Shown: piece after piece, positions 37,359-48,777 of the stretch
How positions within the stretch are numbered: the stretch's first letter is position 1
How the letters are laid out: every line of letters begins with the position of its first letter
Notes under the pieces: model-generated
What the model was told of the DNA's origin: nothing
Databases searched by the model: none
What the model saw: only the letters and a program-made list of their open reading frames with translations
Program-made: the position numbers and the translations under genes
DNA from: Orthonyx spaldingii
Taxonomy: Eukaryota > Chordata > Aves > Passeriformes > Orthonychidae
DNA: 64,000 nucleotides
NCBI GenBank assembly: GCA_013397795.1
Contig: VZTJ01003252.1
Coordinates: 333,488 to 397,487, forward strand
Direction of reading: 5' to 3'

Positions 37359-40300
37359 GTAAAGGGGGGTTGAGGGGACCAAAAAAGCAGGAGGCAGAGT
37401 AAGCAATGAGCCCTCTCCAAGCCCCGCTTGAGGATAGCCTTCTCCAACACTGCCCCAGCCCTACCCCTCACTTAGGCACTTTGTATTATTACATGTGCAC
37501 TCTTCATTGTTTTTTCTCACAACAACCCGGTCTGCTTCTGCACTCTGTCGTCCGGGTGGCCACGCATAAAAAATGTGATTTACATTCTTGTTTCACTCTC
37601 GCCACCTTTTCACTTCCTGTTGCTTCTGCAGCCCATGCCTTGCTTGCCTTTTCTGTTCTTTTAATCTAAAAACTGATTTTATGTACATTTTATGTTTATT
37701 ACTATTATATGTTTGTGCATGCAGCAGAGGAAAAAAATTGAACACTGTTGACAGAATTGCCCTAGATTTCTTTTAGAAATAATGTATAGATAATAAATTA
37801 TTCAAACAATGAAAAAGAAAAAATATGACTTTGCTGAAGGTGACAAAACAATTCAAAATAAAAGCACAGAATTTTATCTTAGTTGCTTCAGATCACATTT
37901 CAAAATTTTTCACACCTAGAAATAATTACATTCAAAATACTGTTTTACTTAGGCTACAACATCATCCTTTGCAACAGGTAGAAACCCCTTTCAAGGTTAT
38001 TGAAAAGCAATGCAAAAAAAATTAGATTGGAGGTGCCACGGGGTGACAGTGGCTTTGACAGATGAAGTCATGGAGGTTGAAAACACGTGCTCACCTTTTG
38101 CCAGGACCAAACCTCAAACAGCCAAATTCAAGTCCTTTGAAAGAGTTAAGACAATTTACCCCTACTGAGGAGCTGCCCCTGTGAATATAAATCCATGCTA
38201 GAGCAGAATAAAAGGGTCATTTTGTGCTAATTCAGTCCCACTCAGCAGCAAAGCCTGAGCAGAAAGATCTGTCATCAAGTCGAAGCTCTCTGCCTGCCTG
38301 TACACTTTTTGCTGTAAATCTCACAGATTCTCATAAAAGCAGACCCATCCTGAGTTCTCGTTGGAGACTAGAAGTAGCCCTTAGCATTTGTAGAAATAGG
38401 CAGCAGATATGGCTGTCTGTTCTTTATTCCCCTGTCTGTCTTAAATTCAGATCCTGTTTTCCCTGTTAGGGCTAAGGAAAGAAAAGCAATTAACTGGAAG
38501 AACATATGAACAAGTGAAGAGATTCAGAGTTCAAGTATGCACGAAAGATTTGGCTGCTCCCCTGGCATTTATTTAAATTGACCTGAGTTTTTTTTTTAGA
38601 GGTAAAGAATGATACATCATGCCCACAGTCTTCCAGGGGGTAAAGTAATTCTCTTCTGTTCCCCACTCCTCAGAGGCAGCCTGCTCCCTTACCTGGACAT
38701 TTCTTTTTAAGGGGTAAACACTTCCAACACCATCAGTCTTTCAGCTACACACCTTTTAGCTGCACTGTGCTTCTCATCTGCCCTCAGTACAGCCGAAAGG
38801 GAGCACAACCCCTGCAGCTTCAGGTGTCCGAAAAGATTCAGAAAGGTGCCAATTCCGGATCTGCTCCACACATACCATACAAATGTTTCAATATTCTCAC
38901 CTCAACAGTATTTCTCTGCAAGATGATGAAAAAGTCTATGCCTATTTCATTGCACAGCATCAGGATTTTACCTTAGCAGCCATGTCACGAGCTCAGGGCT
39001 TGCAGTCACCAACTTCTGGCTTCTTATCCCAGACACTGATATACAGGATGACACTGGGGTAGTCGTTCTGTGAAAATCTGTCTTACATTCCTTAGCTGTA
39101 AGATAGGGTTCCTTGTGGGTTTTTGCAGTTCTTTTGGGAATTAGTTACTTACTTCTGTGTGAGCGAAGGAGAGAATTATATAGGTGATAACAGTCATTCA
39201 TTTATAATAGGAAGAAATAGGGGAAAATGCTTAAACCCAGGAACAGTAAATGAAAACTATTTTCAGTATATTAGTGACAATAGCACTTGTGTGACTTAAC
39301 ATCAAGGCAATTAAAAGGTATTTTTTAATCAGTTCTCATGCTTATTTTGTAAAATAGTGACTAAAGATTCTTGTTTAAACCTACATCATAAATTACTACA
39401 ATGAAATGATTAAATTAATTCCCAGGCAGCATAGCTAACATAGTGGTAATGATCATTTGCATTGTATCATGTGATTTGGTGGACTTTAGCTTCTACTTGA
39501 TTTGAGGTACAGAAACACCATAAAGAATTAGAGGTGGGAAAGTCCATCAGTAGAAACAAAGGCAAGGGAAGAAGAGGTTTAAATGTGCCCAGACAGATTA
39601 CATGACAGAGTTTTAAATCAAACTTAAGTTTCCCTACCTCCTACCCAATCGTAGCTCCAGAACAGCTTTGGTAGAAAATGTTAGTAATGCTAAACTACTA
39701 AGTTTAAGCTTTAGCTAGTATATTTGTGTGCAGTTACACTTCTGCAAAACAGGGAGCGTGATTTAAAGGACTTTTGCAAATCAAGGTACAGCAAATACAC
39801 ACACTTACAATCATAAGCCAGGGAACAAGGGCTCTCACTCGTGGTTAATGGCTCTAGTCATTGGGCTGCAAAGCAGAGAAAAGTAAGTAAAGTCTTCAGA
39901 GGGATACTGAAAGATTTATAAAATCATGTAGGAAAGAAAGGGAAAACATTCAGAATCTCTCCATGGAGAAAAAGAAAAAAAATGAAAAATAATCAGAAGC
40001 AGCAAGTTTAGTGGTTATCAGGACTAAAATGAACTTTTTCTTGTCTGCTTTGAAAAACCTTCACATATAACAAATATTCCTCAGACCGAAACCTCTTTGA
40101 TTTTAAATGTTTCCCAGTGTCTTTCTTAAGTGTTTTGTTTTAAATGATGAAGTTTTAATAAATAGTGGACACATAATAAGCTTCTGTGGGATTTGGACTT
40201 TATCCCACAAGTGAGAGGAAGACCTCATAACTCAAAGAGTGATGAAGCCGCAAGAGACTTATGAAGGTTTTTCCGCACTAGTGGGAATAATTCCATATTC

Positions 40301-43058
40301 CACAGATGCCCATTATATAGAGGTTCTCTGTTTATACTGCAAGGAGGTAAAAAGATTTTTTTTTATTAGATTAAAATGTCAGGGTTGAATATAAATGTCT
40401 TAGTCAGAAGAGTAAAAGAACAGCTGCTTTGTAGTGTCACAAAACATCCAGAAAACAGTGGCTGAGTTAGTGGAGACATGCATTGAAAATGGTTTGCAAG
40501 GAGGCATCACTGCAGACCACTTGCTCCCTCTAAGTGTTCTCACTTTCTGGAGTAAGGAAGGGAGCCCTTATCTTTTGAAGAGGATCTGTGAATTGGTTTT
40601 CTTCATCACTTCCAGCATTCAAACCCCTGTTTCTACTGCTCTTGGGCTTTGCTGCTTCATAACACTGACAGGTCTTCCCCATACACCAAGATCACTGACA
40701 AAGGAAAAGGTGAACTTAACAGAAAAATGAGCTGTCCCACTTCGAACCTTTAGTTCAATCCTTTGCAACTCTGGAACACCACTGAAACAAAACTGACTAT
40801 GTTCTGCTAACAAGGAGCGTATTCCATATGAATCAGTGATGCATTTGCTCAGCAAAACCCCCAAACACTGCCTGTTTTTATGTTAAACTTGCTGTATTAT
40901 GCCATTATTTTTACATGGCAATTCTCCTCTCTGTTCTGAAGTATTTCAAGACTGGATGTAACCCTCAGCATAAGAAAAAATCAGACTCATGTATTTACAT
41001 AGTCTGTTTTCTTGGAGATATTTGTCTTTTAATGAAACACTGTTTATCTGCAATACAGGAAGGGTCTAAAGCACAAAGTTTAAAAACAGATTTTGGCTTT
41101 AAGACCATAAGCTTTCATTAAGAGACTGAGTTCTCTGCAATACTAATTTTTAAATTAAAACCCACATTGTTCACTGTTATTGTAGAATCCTCTGTATTTT
41201 TCATGACATTAGGCAAAACATTTTGGTTTATGTGGGGCATAAACATTCAAAGGAACTTCTGACCCTATGTGCATTGCAATGTGTAAGTCCTGAAGCAATG
41301 CATCTCTCTGGATTTCATTCAGCAGGGAGCAAGCTGCCTGTAAACACTGTACCATTCTGCCCAGCTTTTAAATACCTGGGAAAATCTGTCCTCATTTATT
41401 AAACCCAGCTGCTGCTTATGGGTTCAACTGAAACCTGCAGCTTGAAATATCCAAATAAGAGGGCCATGCCTGAGTTCCAAAAACCAAGCAGTTATTTCAG
41501 AATAAAGTCTTGCCATAACCACAGAGCACAGACCTGCAATGAAGACTGGAGTCAGGGGCCATCTGGCACAGGGCTGCAGAAATCCAGATCATCCTGGTGG
41601 TTAGCGTTGATAGTGCTGGGCAACTGCGAGAACACACCCTTCTTTAATACTGTCTGATGCTCCTTTCAGAAGAGCCTGCTGAGGTGCCCAAGCTGTGGTC
41701 TGGTTCTTGTAGCTCCATGGAGAACTGGTGAGCCACAAAGGACTGGCTCCATCCCTACTGTGAAGGCAAGATAATAAGGGAAAAAACCCTAACCCATAAC
41801 AAAACAAAACCAAACGAGAAGAGTTTAAAGGGAATAAATAAAGTCAAGAGAACAAGCTGATGGCAGGATTCATGCTTTTCAAAAGGGGAACGTTCTTCTG
41901 TGCAAGTAAAATTGAAGCCTTTTTTAGTCAATTTTGCTAATATTGGACAAAAACATGATTCCTGCCATAGCCACAACTGTGTAAGAGGCAGCGTTCGTAA
42001 CAGCCTCTCCTATGCATGGGTTGTGACCCATAAGGCAGCCTCTGGGAACTGTGCTTTATCACTAAGGACAGACTGGAAACCCCCATGATATGCTGAGAGC
42101 CTCAACACCCATGCCAAGAGTACTAGAAACCTGAAAAATATCTGGCCCTTCCTGTGATGCCATCTCAGGTGGCAGCTCAGTCTACATCTGCCTTAACCAC
42201 AAGTCTATAAATCTGAGGCTCTGCTCTGGGTAGGATGCAGGGAAAGATCCTTTTAAAGGTCCTTTTACCATGTATTTCTCATGGATCGGTATTTTGAGGT
42301 CAAGTATTTTTAAATATTTATTTTTAGTACTTTAGCATATCTGCTTGCCTACTTAAAATAGTTTAAGAAATATTTTGGGCACAAAAACACAAACACATCT
42401 TTAATGAAGTTCTGGAGTTACCTCCCCATCAATGACAGCAGTGTGGAGAGGTGCTGTGGTACGTTTCTAACAGGGCTTTGATACTCCCCACGTCAAAAGA
42501 ACAAAGTTAAAAATAGCGGAACTTGAAGGTGAGACAAAGAAAAGAACACTAGAACATCAGTAAATTTGTTCCATTTCTCTCTAAAAATTTTGTCTTTACT
42601 TTTAAGTTTTACTATTCTGTCTCAAGGAAGCTAACATCAAGTTTAGTCAGGAGGATATCCCTAACAGGATCTGCAGTGTGATGGAGAAAACTGATTAGGA
42701 ACCCAATCAGAAATTAGAAACTGGATTGTGTTCTATCAGCTGTATTTTATAAATCACCTTCTGCACTCTGGATCTGGGCTCTTCTGGCATACATTTTTTG
42801 CATGATGGTAACTTCACAGCTTCCTTATGGAGTTGCTCCAAATCTACACTAACACTGTAGAAGCCTCTACTAATATTTCTGCATGCTTTCCTATTAGGTT
42901 GAGACAGGGAGTGGAAAGTTAGGTGCAAAGAAATTCACCACAATGAAACCATCCCCTCCCAATATGGCAAGATTTCTACACCTAACTTATCCTATCCACT
43001 TTGTCCTACACAGAATCACACTACTTGCTGCATACTTTGGGAGCAGCTGGCAATTGGG
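37359..43058. other. Long non-coding stretch
   Basis: No gene or recognised repeat is supported over about 5.7 kb. Short frames at 37406-37669, 38224-38469, 40434-40730 and 41418-41657 have neither splice context nor familiar sequence. A consensus minus-strand donor near 38689 has no open exon behind it. Confidence 0.5.
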
Positions 43059-43160
43059 ATCATAGAATCATAGAAAGCAATTTATGGTTTATGTAGTAAG
43101 GGACCCGCAAGGATCATCAAGTCCAGGTCCTGGATCTGAATGGCTGGGTCATTGGGTTAG
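43059..43160 (-). mobile_element. Degenerate CR1 LINE 3'-end fragment
   Basis: ATCATAGAATCATAGAA at 43059, followed by AAGGGACC and AAGGATCATCAAGTCCAGGT, is the reverse-complemented CR1 3' end, more diverged than the other two copies. The right boundary is uncertain. A good plus-strand donor (CAACAAG then GTAAGT at 43304) lies beyond it, but the frame running into it begins within the CR1 sequence. Confidence 0.75.
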
Positions 43161-46100
43161 CCATGCTGGGCAAATGGACCTGGAAGGAACAAACAGTGGT
43201 CAGCAGCAGCCTGTGGCACATTCTAGGAGGAGAAGGAGAAAGATTAGGAAGCAATGCCACCTTTTCTTAACTATTACAAAAAGTATCTCCCGCTTTCCAA
43301 CAAGGTAAGTTGGAGCTGTAATTCAGAGAGGGTGCAATGCAATGTGGTTCTTTTTCTGGATAAACTACTTCTGTCAGTGTGAAAAAAACATTGTACCCCT
43401 TTTCTAAAATCTCCTTCACTTGAATGGCACTATGCCTTCACAGGCAAGCAGAGAGGAGGGTGCAGGAAGATGACATCTTGGAGACTGCAGTATCCTCCCC
43501 TTGATTGATGCAAGTGCTCCACTGGGGGTATGACTTCAATTCTTTCCTTGAAACATGAATCAGATGAGGCCACAAGCAAATATATTTCCCTGTCAAACAT
43601 TTCACTTCCTGGAGACAGTTGAGAGCTGATGTGACATACTGCGCAGGGTTTATTTTTGCTTTTGGGCCAGCAAATTGCTGTACTGTTTTCCAGGCCCTTA
43701 AACTTGGTTTGTGTTTGCTGAAAGAAGCGTTGCAGACACACTGGCTGCGAGTCCAGTAGGATTTCTAGCACACTGACTGATCCTACGCATTCAGCTGAAG
43801 AAATGAAAGATCAGTAAACCAAATTCGGGCCAGAGGTGCATGTGCTCCTCTTTGCTTAAGACCTCAAAAGAGCAGACCGTAGAGTTTCTTTCATGTCATC
43901 ATATTTGTTGCATCATCTACTCTGCCTTTTAACAAAACTACCAACTGATGCAGTTGCCTGGCTTGTGCATACAAAAAATAGAAACCCAGAGAACACTCTT
44001 GTTTCTGCCCTTTTTTTTGTTCCCTGGTCAACAGGCATTTAAAACCTGTGCAAATTCAAGCATCAGAATAATTTTTTGGTGAGAAAAGCAGGACAAGAAG
44101 AAGTGAGTCTGGCTCACAGACACAGTGGTAATAAATGGCAGAGCTAGAGTAGACTATGCTTTACAGACCTGGCTGTTCACTCATTGAAGTAAATGAAATC
44201 CAAATTTCATTGAATGAATTTTATCCTAAGTTCCCTGTGGTATAGAAGGGGAGAAACACATGCTGCAGAACCACCAGTGATTTTGCTGATTTGTGGGACA
44301 GAGATGATCACCTACCTGATAACAATTTAAAGCAGCTTTTCTTCTGTTTGCAGGCTTTAAACATCCATTGAAGCAACAGCAGAGCAGCATGGTTATAACA
44401 GAAAATAACCACGACTAAGTTATGAATGACTGGACACTCTGTCAGGGTTACCCAAACATTGTAAGAAGCAATCCTCTGTCTGATAGTGGCTGTGATTTTT
44501 GTAGGGTATACTGCTGGCATGGCAACATTACAGAAACACTGGGATCTTCCTACTAATGTAACATTGTTTTCTAATATGTTCTACCTCCACTTTTGATTGC
44601 TGTGGTACTAAAATGTAGCAAAATTAAGAGAATGCACATTTTTGCAGCATTGAGGTACAACAGAGAAAAATACTTTTTGAGCACTACAATAGAGGACAAA
44701 ATATAGAGCGCAGAGGTAAAATAAAAATTGATTATCATACTTTTTCCTGACATCCATGTATTGAAAACAAAGGCTGATATAAAACAGTCCAAGAACCATT
44801 TGGTCTGGCCTTAGATTTTGAGCAGCACCTCCAGATCAGGAACTGCCAGTTAGTCACATTGTATGCATAGATATATATTTCTGAATTTTGTCCTTTAGTA
44901 ATTTTTTTGTAAACAAGTCATATGTAAAAGCACATTATTCAAAACATGCAGACATAAAGAACAAGACTTCATAGAAGGTAGTGAAAATATTACTACTTAT
45001 ACCAGTGCTGAGGTGGGTCAGTATCCCTGAAGATCTTCAAGAACTTTGCAAACACCACCTCTCTCATTCAGTCAAGAGTCTGAATGCATAACTAGGTCAG
45101 ACACACCATAGCAAGGAAATTTCTTCTTGGTATTGGTAATGCCAAAGCAAATTTTCCAACACAGGAATGCCAACATGCTTCAGACTTCACCTGGGGAGGA
45201 GAAGAGGAAGTAATTTGGTCGCTACAGTGGTGCAACCCTGGGCATCTTTGCAAAGACTCCCTGTGATGCCAGTCATATTTGTGAAGTGGGAAACTGCTTG
45301 ACACAGAAAAATACTTCAGTGCTGTCATGTCCCCCCTCTCTATCTTCTTGAAGTGCAGAGAAGGAGAAATGTCAGAGGCATTTTGGGATAAGAAATTGCC
45401 TGTTTGGCTACTTTGGCTTTTTGTGTTTGAGTACTTTTTTCCTCTCACTCCACTTTGTGTTTCTTTCCACTTTCATGTGTTGTTTTAACACAGATGTCCC
45501 TAGGTGTTTTGCTGCCTTCAGCTGGTAGCTGTCTAGTTGGAGGAAAAAATAAACTAGCACACAATTTTCTGAATCAATGTTATAACTGTCACACTGCTAA
45601 TGTTGACCTCCTTGTTGTTTTTGGTGTCAGTACCACAGACTGCTTTAGAAGAATCTCTTTATTGCCTGAAAATACATGGTTTGATCCCTAAGTGCTTCTT
45701 AGTTAATCTGACTTCCGATTTCTCCCTTTAGTTCCATATCTCCCCCCTCTTCCAGGGACCACGAACATTATTTTACTTCATTTATAATCTAGCAGTGGCC
45801 AAAAATGTCACGCACCCTTGCATCCACATTTTGCTAGGTGAGTTAAACATAGATACATGCTGCTCCTGTCCTAAAGGATACTGTAATCTAAAGCATCAAG
45901 AGGGGTTGATATCAGATTCTGTATTTTAAGTTTCATAGCAGACAGGATGATATAATGGCTGGACCAGCAGCAGTACACTTATCTCCACATCTAACACACA
46001 AACAATACATTTAGGTATATTTTTCTAAATATAGTGATAGACACATTTATACATGTTTAATATCTTCAGATAAGACCATTCCATAACAGCCTTATCTTTT

Positions 46101-47355
46101 AATCCTAAACTCGTACCTCCAGGTGAATATTTTTTGGCATTCATAAATTATGATTCAGTGACTATTGAGGTAAGAGTAGCAATGAGAAGTTTAGAAAGCC
46201 AACAGGGTATACACTGTGCCAGTAACAGAACAGTGCTCCTGACGTCTCTACAATATAATGGGGAAGTACACATAAAACCAAATTAACCTCTTAGAATTTT
46301 CATGAGCAGAAACGGATTTAATTAAGGAAGTCAAGGTTCCCTTCCAGTTCCTTCATCCAAAAAATCTGAAAAAAATTTGATCTTTGACCTTTATTTGTAA
46401 AATGAATTCTACATCATATTTCTGCATATAGCTCTCTAAGGAGAATCAAGTTTACACTTCCCTCCCAATCCAAACCATAACAGTGCTTAATTAGGTGATA
46501 ATTTATGTAGTACTTAGCATGAACGTTTGACACTTGCTGAAATAGGCAGCAAGAGTGTACATATGTTATCACCTGACTACATCAAGCAACAGAGTCTATG
46601 CACTGGTCAGGTATCTTGGGCTTTATAAGGTATCAAGTAACATTTATAACCCTGTTGTGCCTAGATTTCTAATAGGTTGGATCTGTCTCCAGTGTCCATT
46701 AATATATATGCCTGCATGTAGTTAAAACACTGATTATAAGACCTTCGAAACAACAGCAGATAAGGGAAATAGATGTCAAGACAATCAGCAACAGGGCTGT
46801 CCAGAACTGTTACTCTGCTCAGCTTTAAGTGCACAGCTGACAAACATTTAATTTTTGCCCACCCGATACGGCTAAAACATGGAATTGAGCTCTTTTCCTA
46901 CCAAAGTTATGCCTGGAATAATTATAATGATACTAATCCAATTTATTTTAAAAAGTGTACAAAGCATTTTTATACAAGGTTTTTTTCTCTACCCATGCAC
47001 TCACACTGTTCTGTTAGGCTGAATAGCAACATTTTGATGGAGCTGCTATTTTTCTAAATGGTCAGATTACTTTGACCACAGTTAGCTCATTTTGCTTTGA
47101 GCAGTCAGAGCCTGACTCTCAAATTGTGCAAGATTTGATACGAGAATAGACATTAATTCATAAATTTTCTCTGTCGAGCAGCTCTAGTGAACAATAGGTA
47201 GCATTACAACCCTAGTTTGGAATCAAAGCTGCTGAGATACCTTGAACATAAATAGAGATTTATACCCACTTTTCTAATTATAATTTCTTTCTCTCTACCT
47301 AGTAGCAATTAATGGTATCTCACTCAGTGCTGAGAAAACAAACTCAGATCTTACA
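43161..47355. other. Non-coding stretch
   Basis: Minus-strand frames at 43430-43771 (113 codons) and 45092-45448 (118 codons) are unrecognised and within chance length. No RNA gene or repeat is seen. Confidence 0.5.
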
Positions 47356-47382
47356 TGCATAACATGTTCAGCATGTTATGCA
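47356..47382. repeat. Perfect 11-bp inverted repeat (hairpin or cruciform)
   Basis: TGCATAACATG at 47356-47366 pairs perfectly with 47372-47382 across a 5-base loop (TTCAG). Additional ACAT/ATGT pairing outside is possible with a bulge. No T-run follows, so it is not a terminator. The two arms carry CATG cores spaced like a dimeric protein-binding site. Confidence 0.8.
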
Positions 47383-48110
47383 AGCATGTGTCATAACGAG
47401 ATATAATTAAATGAACAAGTGCTGATTAATTGTATTCTACTTTGGTTCACATTTATTGATTAGGTTTCTTACATCAATTTTGATGGTTTTATTTACATTT
47501 ACTGATAGTCCAATTGTTTATGAGAATAGTAGATTCAGTGTAATCCTTTGTACTCCTTTTTAGAAATTTCAGAAATTTCTTTACCGTGCCAAGAAAATAC
47601 AGCAACCATCATAGTTCCTGTGTTCTGCTGAGTTGTACTAGAGTGGTTACAGTGTAGTTAACATTTTCTTGGTATTGTTTTTTTCACAGAAAGCTATAGG
47701 TCAGCCTTTAAAAAACTATTGTTATCATGCAAAGAATCTGAAATACAGTGACAAAGAATGAAACCAAGATGTTTAGAGAATCCAATTATTGTGATGGTAT
47801 CCTTTCTAAAATAGCTTTAAGTGTGGCTAAAACACCAGTACTCCTCCACTACTCCTCTAGTAGAACATTAAGTGTACAGAAGGATTGTAAACTGCTTGTA
47901 AGTGATAAATAGCAAATCATTCCATTCTCTAGTCAAAGATATTAATTTAAATGTACTTTAGAATTTTTTACCAGTCTTTGCTAGCCATCCATTTATGATA
48001 AGCTGCCTGTAGTGTTTTAAGACATATGATACATAAGCACCTCTATTTTCAGTAGCTTAATTCAAAATTTTCTCCAAATGCAAATTAGGTTAATGTACCT
48101 AATATTGCTG
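47383..48110. other. Non-coding stretch
   Basis: A+T-rich, with no gene or repeat recognised. It ends at the presumed target-site copy of the LTR insertion. Confidence 0.5.
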
Positions 48111-48447
48111 TGTCATGGTTTAACCCCAGTCAGCAGCCAAGCCCCACGCAGCCACTCGCTCACTCCATCAGCAGGATCAGGGAGAGAACCAGGACGGTAG
48201 GAGCTGGAAAACTCAAGGGTTGAGATAAATACAGTTCAATAGGGAAAGCAAAAGCTGCACATGCAAGCAAAGCAAAACAAGGAATGAAGTCACTGCTCCC
48301 CTTGGGCAGGGAGGTGTTCAGGCATCTCCAGGAGAGCAGGGCCACATCACAACTAGCAAGGACTGAAGAAAACAAACACCATCACTCCAAGCATCGTCTC
48401 TTTCTTCTTTCTTCCTTCCTCCTTCCCCCTTCCAACCCCCCCCCCTC

Positions 48448-48469
48448 NNNNNNNNNNNNNNNNNNNNNN
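48448..48469. other. Assembly gap inside a C-rich run of the LTR
   Basis: Twenty-two N follow a polypyrimidine tract ending in a C10 run. The protein frame that spans it on + is an artefact of the gap. Confidence 0.95.
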
Positions 48470-48472
48470 CCC

Positions 48473-48536
48473 TTATACCCTGAAATCATGTCACATGGTC
48501 TCCTCCTTTATACCCTGAACATCATGTCACATGGTC
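48473..48536 (-). repeat. Tandem duplication of the LTR TATA segment
   Basis: TTATACCCTGAA followed by ATCATGTCACATGGTC occurs at 48473-48500 and again at 48508-48536, with one inserted base in the second copy (period 35). On the sense (minus) strand each copy carries a TATA-like box: TATAAG in the gap-proximal copy and TATAAA in the other. Confidence 0.85.
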
Positions 48537-48777
48537 CGGAATATCCCATTGGTCAGTTTGGGTCACCTGTTCCAGCTGTCTCCTCCCAAATTCCCATGCA
48601 CCCCAAAATCCCTTGTAGCAGTGTGGCAGCACAAAAAGGAGAAGAGGTATTGGCTCTGTTTAAGCCCTGCTCAGCAGTAACATCTGTATGATCACTGTGT
48701 TCAGCACAAATCCCAAACACAGCCCCATGCCAGCCACTGTGAAGAAAATCAACTCTACCCCAGGCAGAACCAGCACA

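Larger units (their letters stand above)
48111..48777 (-). mobile_element. Solo LTR of an avian endogenous retrovirus
   Basis: The left end TGTCATGGTTTAACCCCAG and the right end AACCAGCACA give TG...CA termini. I recognise this LTR type from bird genomes, where sense runs on the minus strand here (starting TGTGCTGG at 48777). In that sense, a CCAAT box (48548-48552), then TATAAA (48507-48512), then a G-rich purine tract (containing the N gap) follow in promoter order. No AATAAA or ATTAAA was found on the sense strand. Likely target-site copies are TGCTG (48106-48110) and TACTG (48778-48782), 4 of 5 matching; a 6-bp reading (TATTGC/TACTGC, element from 48109) is also possible. No internal viral sequence adjoins, so it is a solo LTR left by recombination. 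Confidence 0.88.

Noticed and set aside
48284..48691. 135-codon frame across the N gap
   Set aside because: It runs through N bases and lies wholly inside a non-coding LTR.
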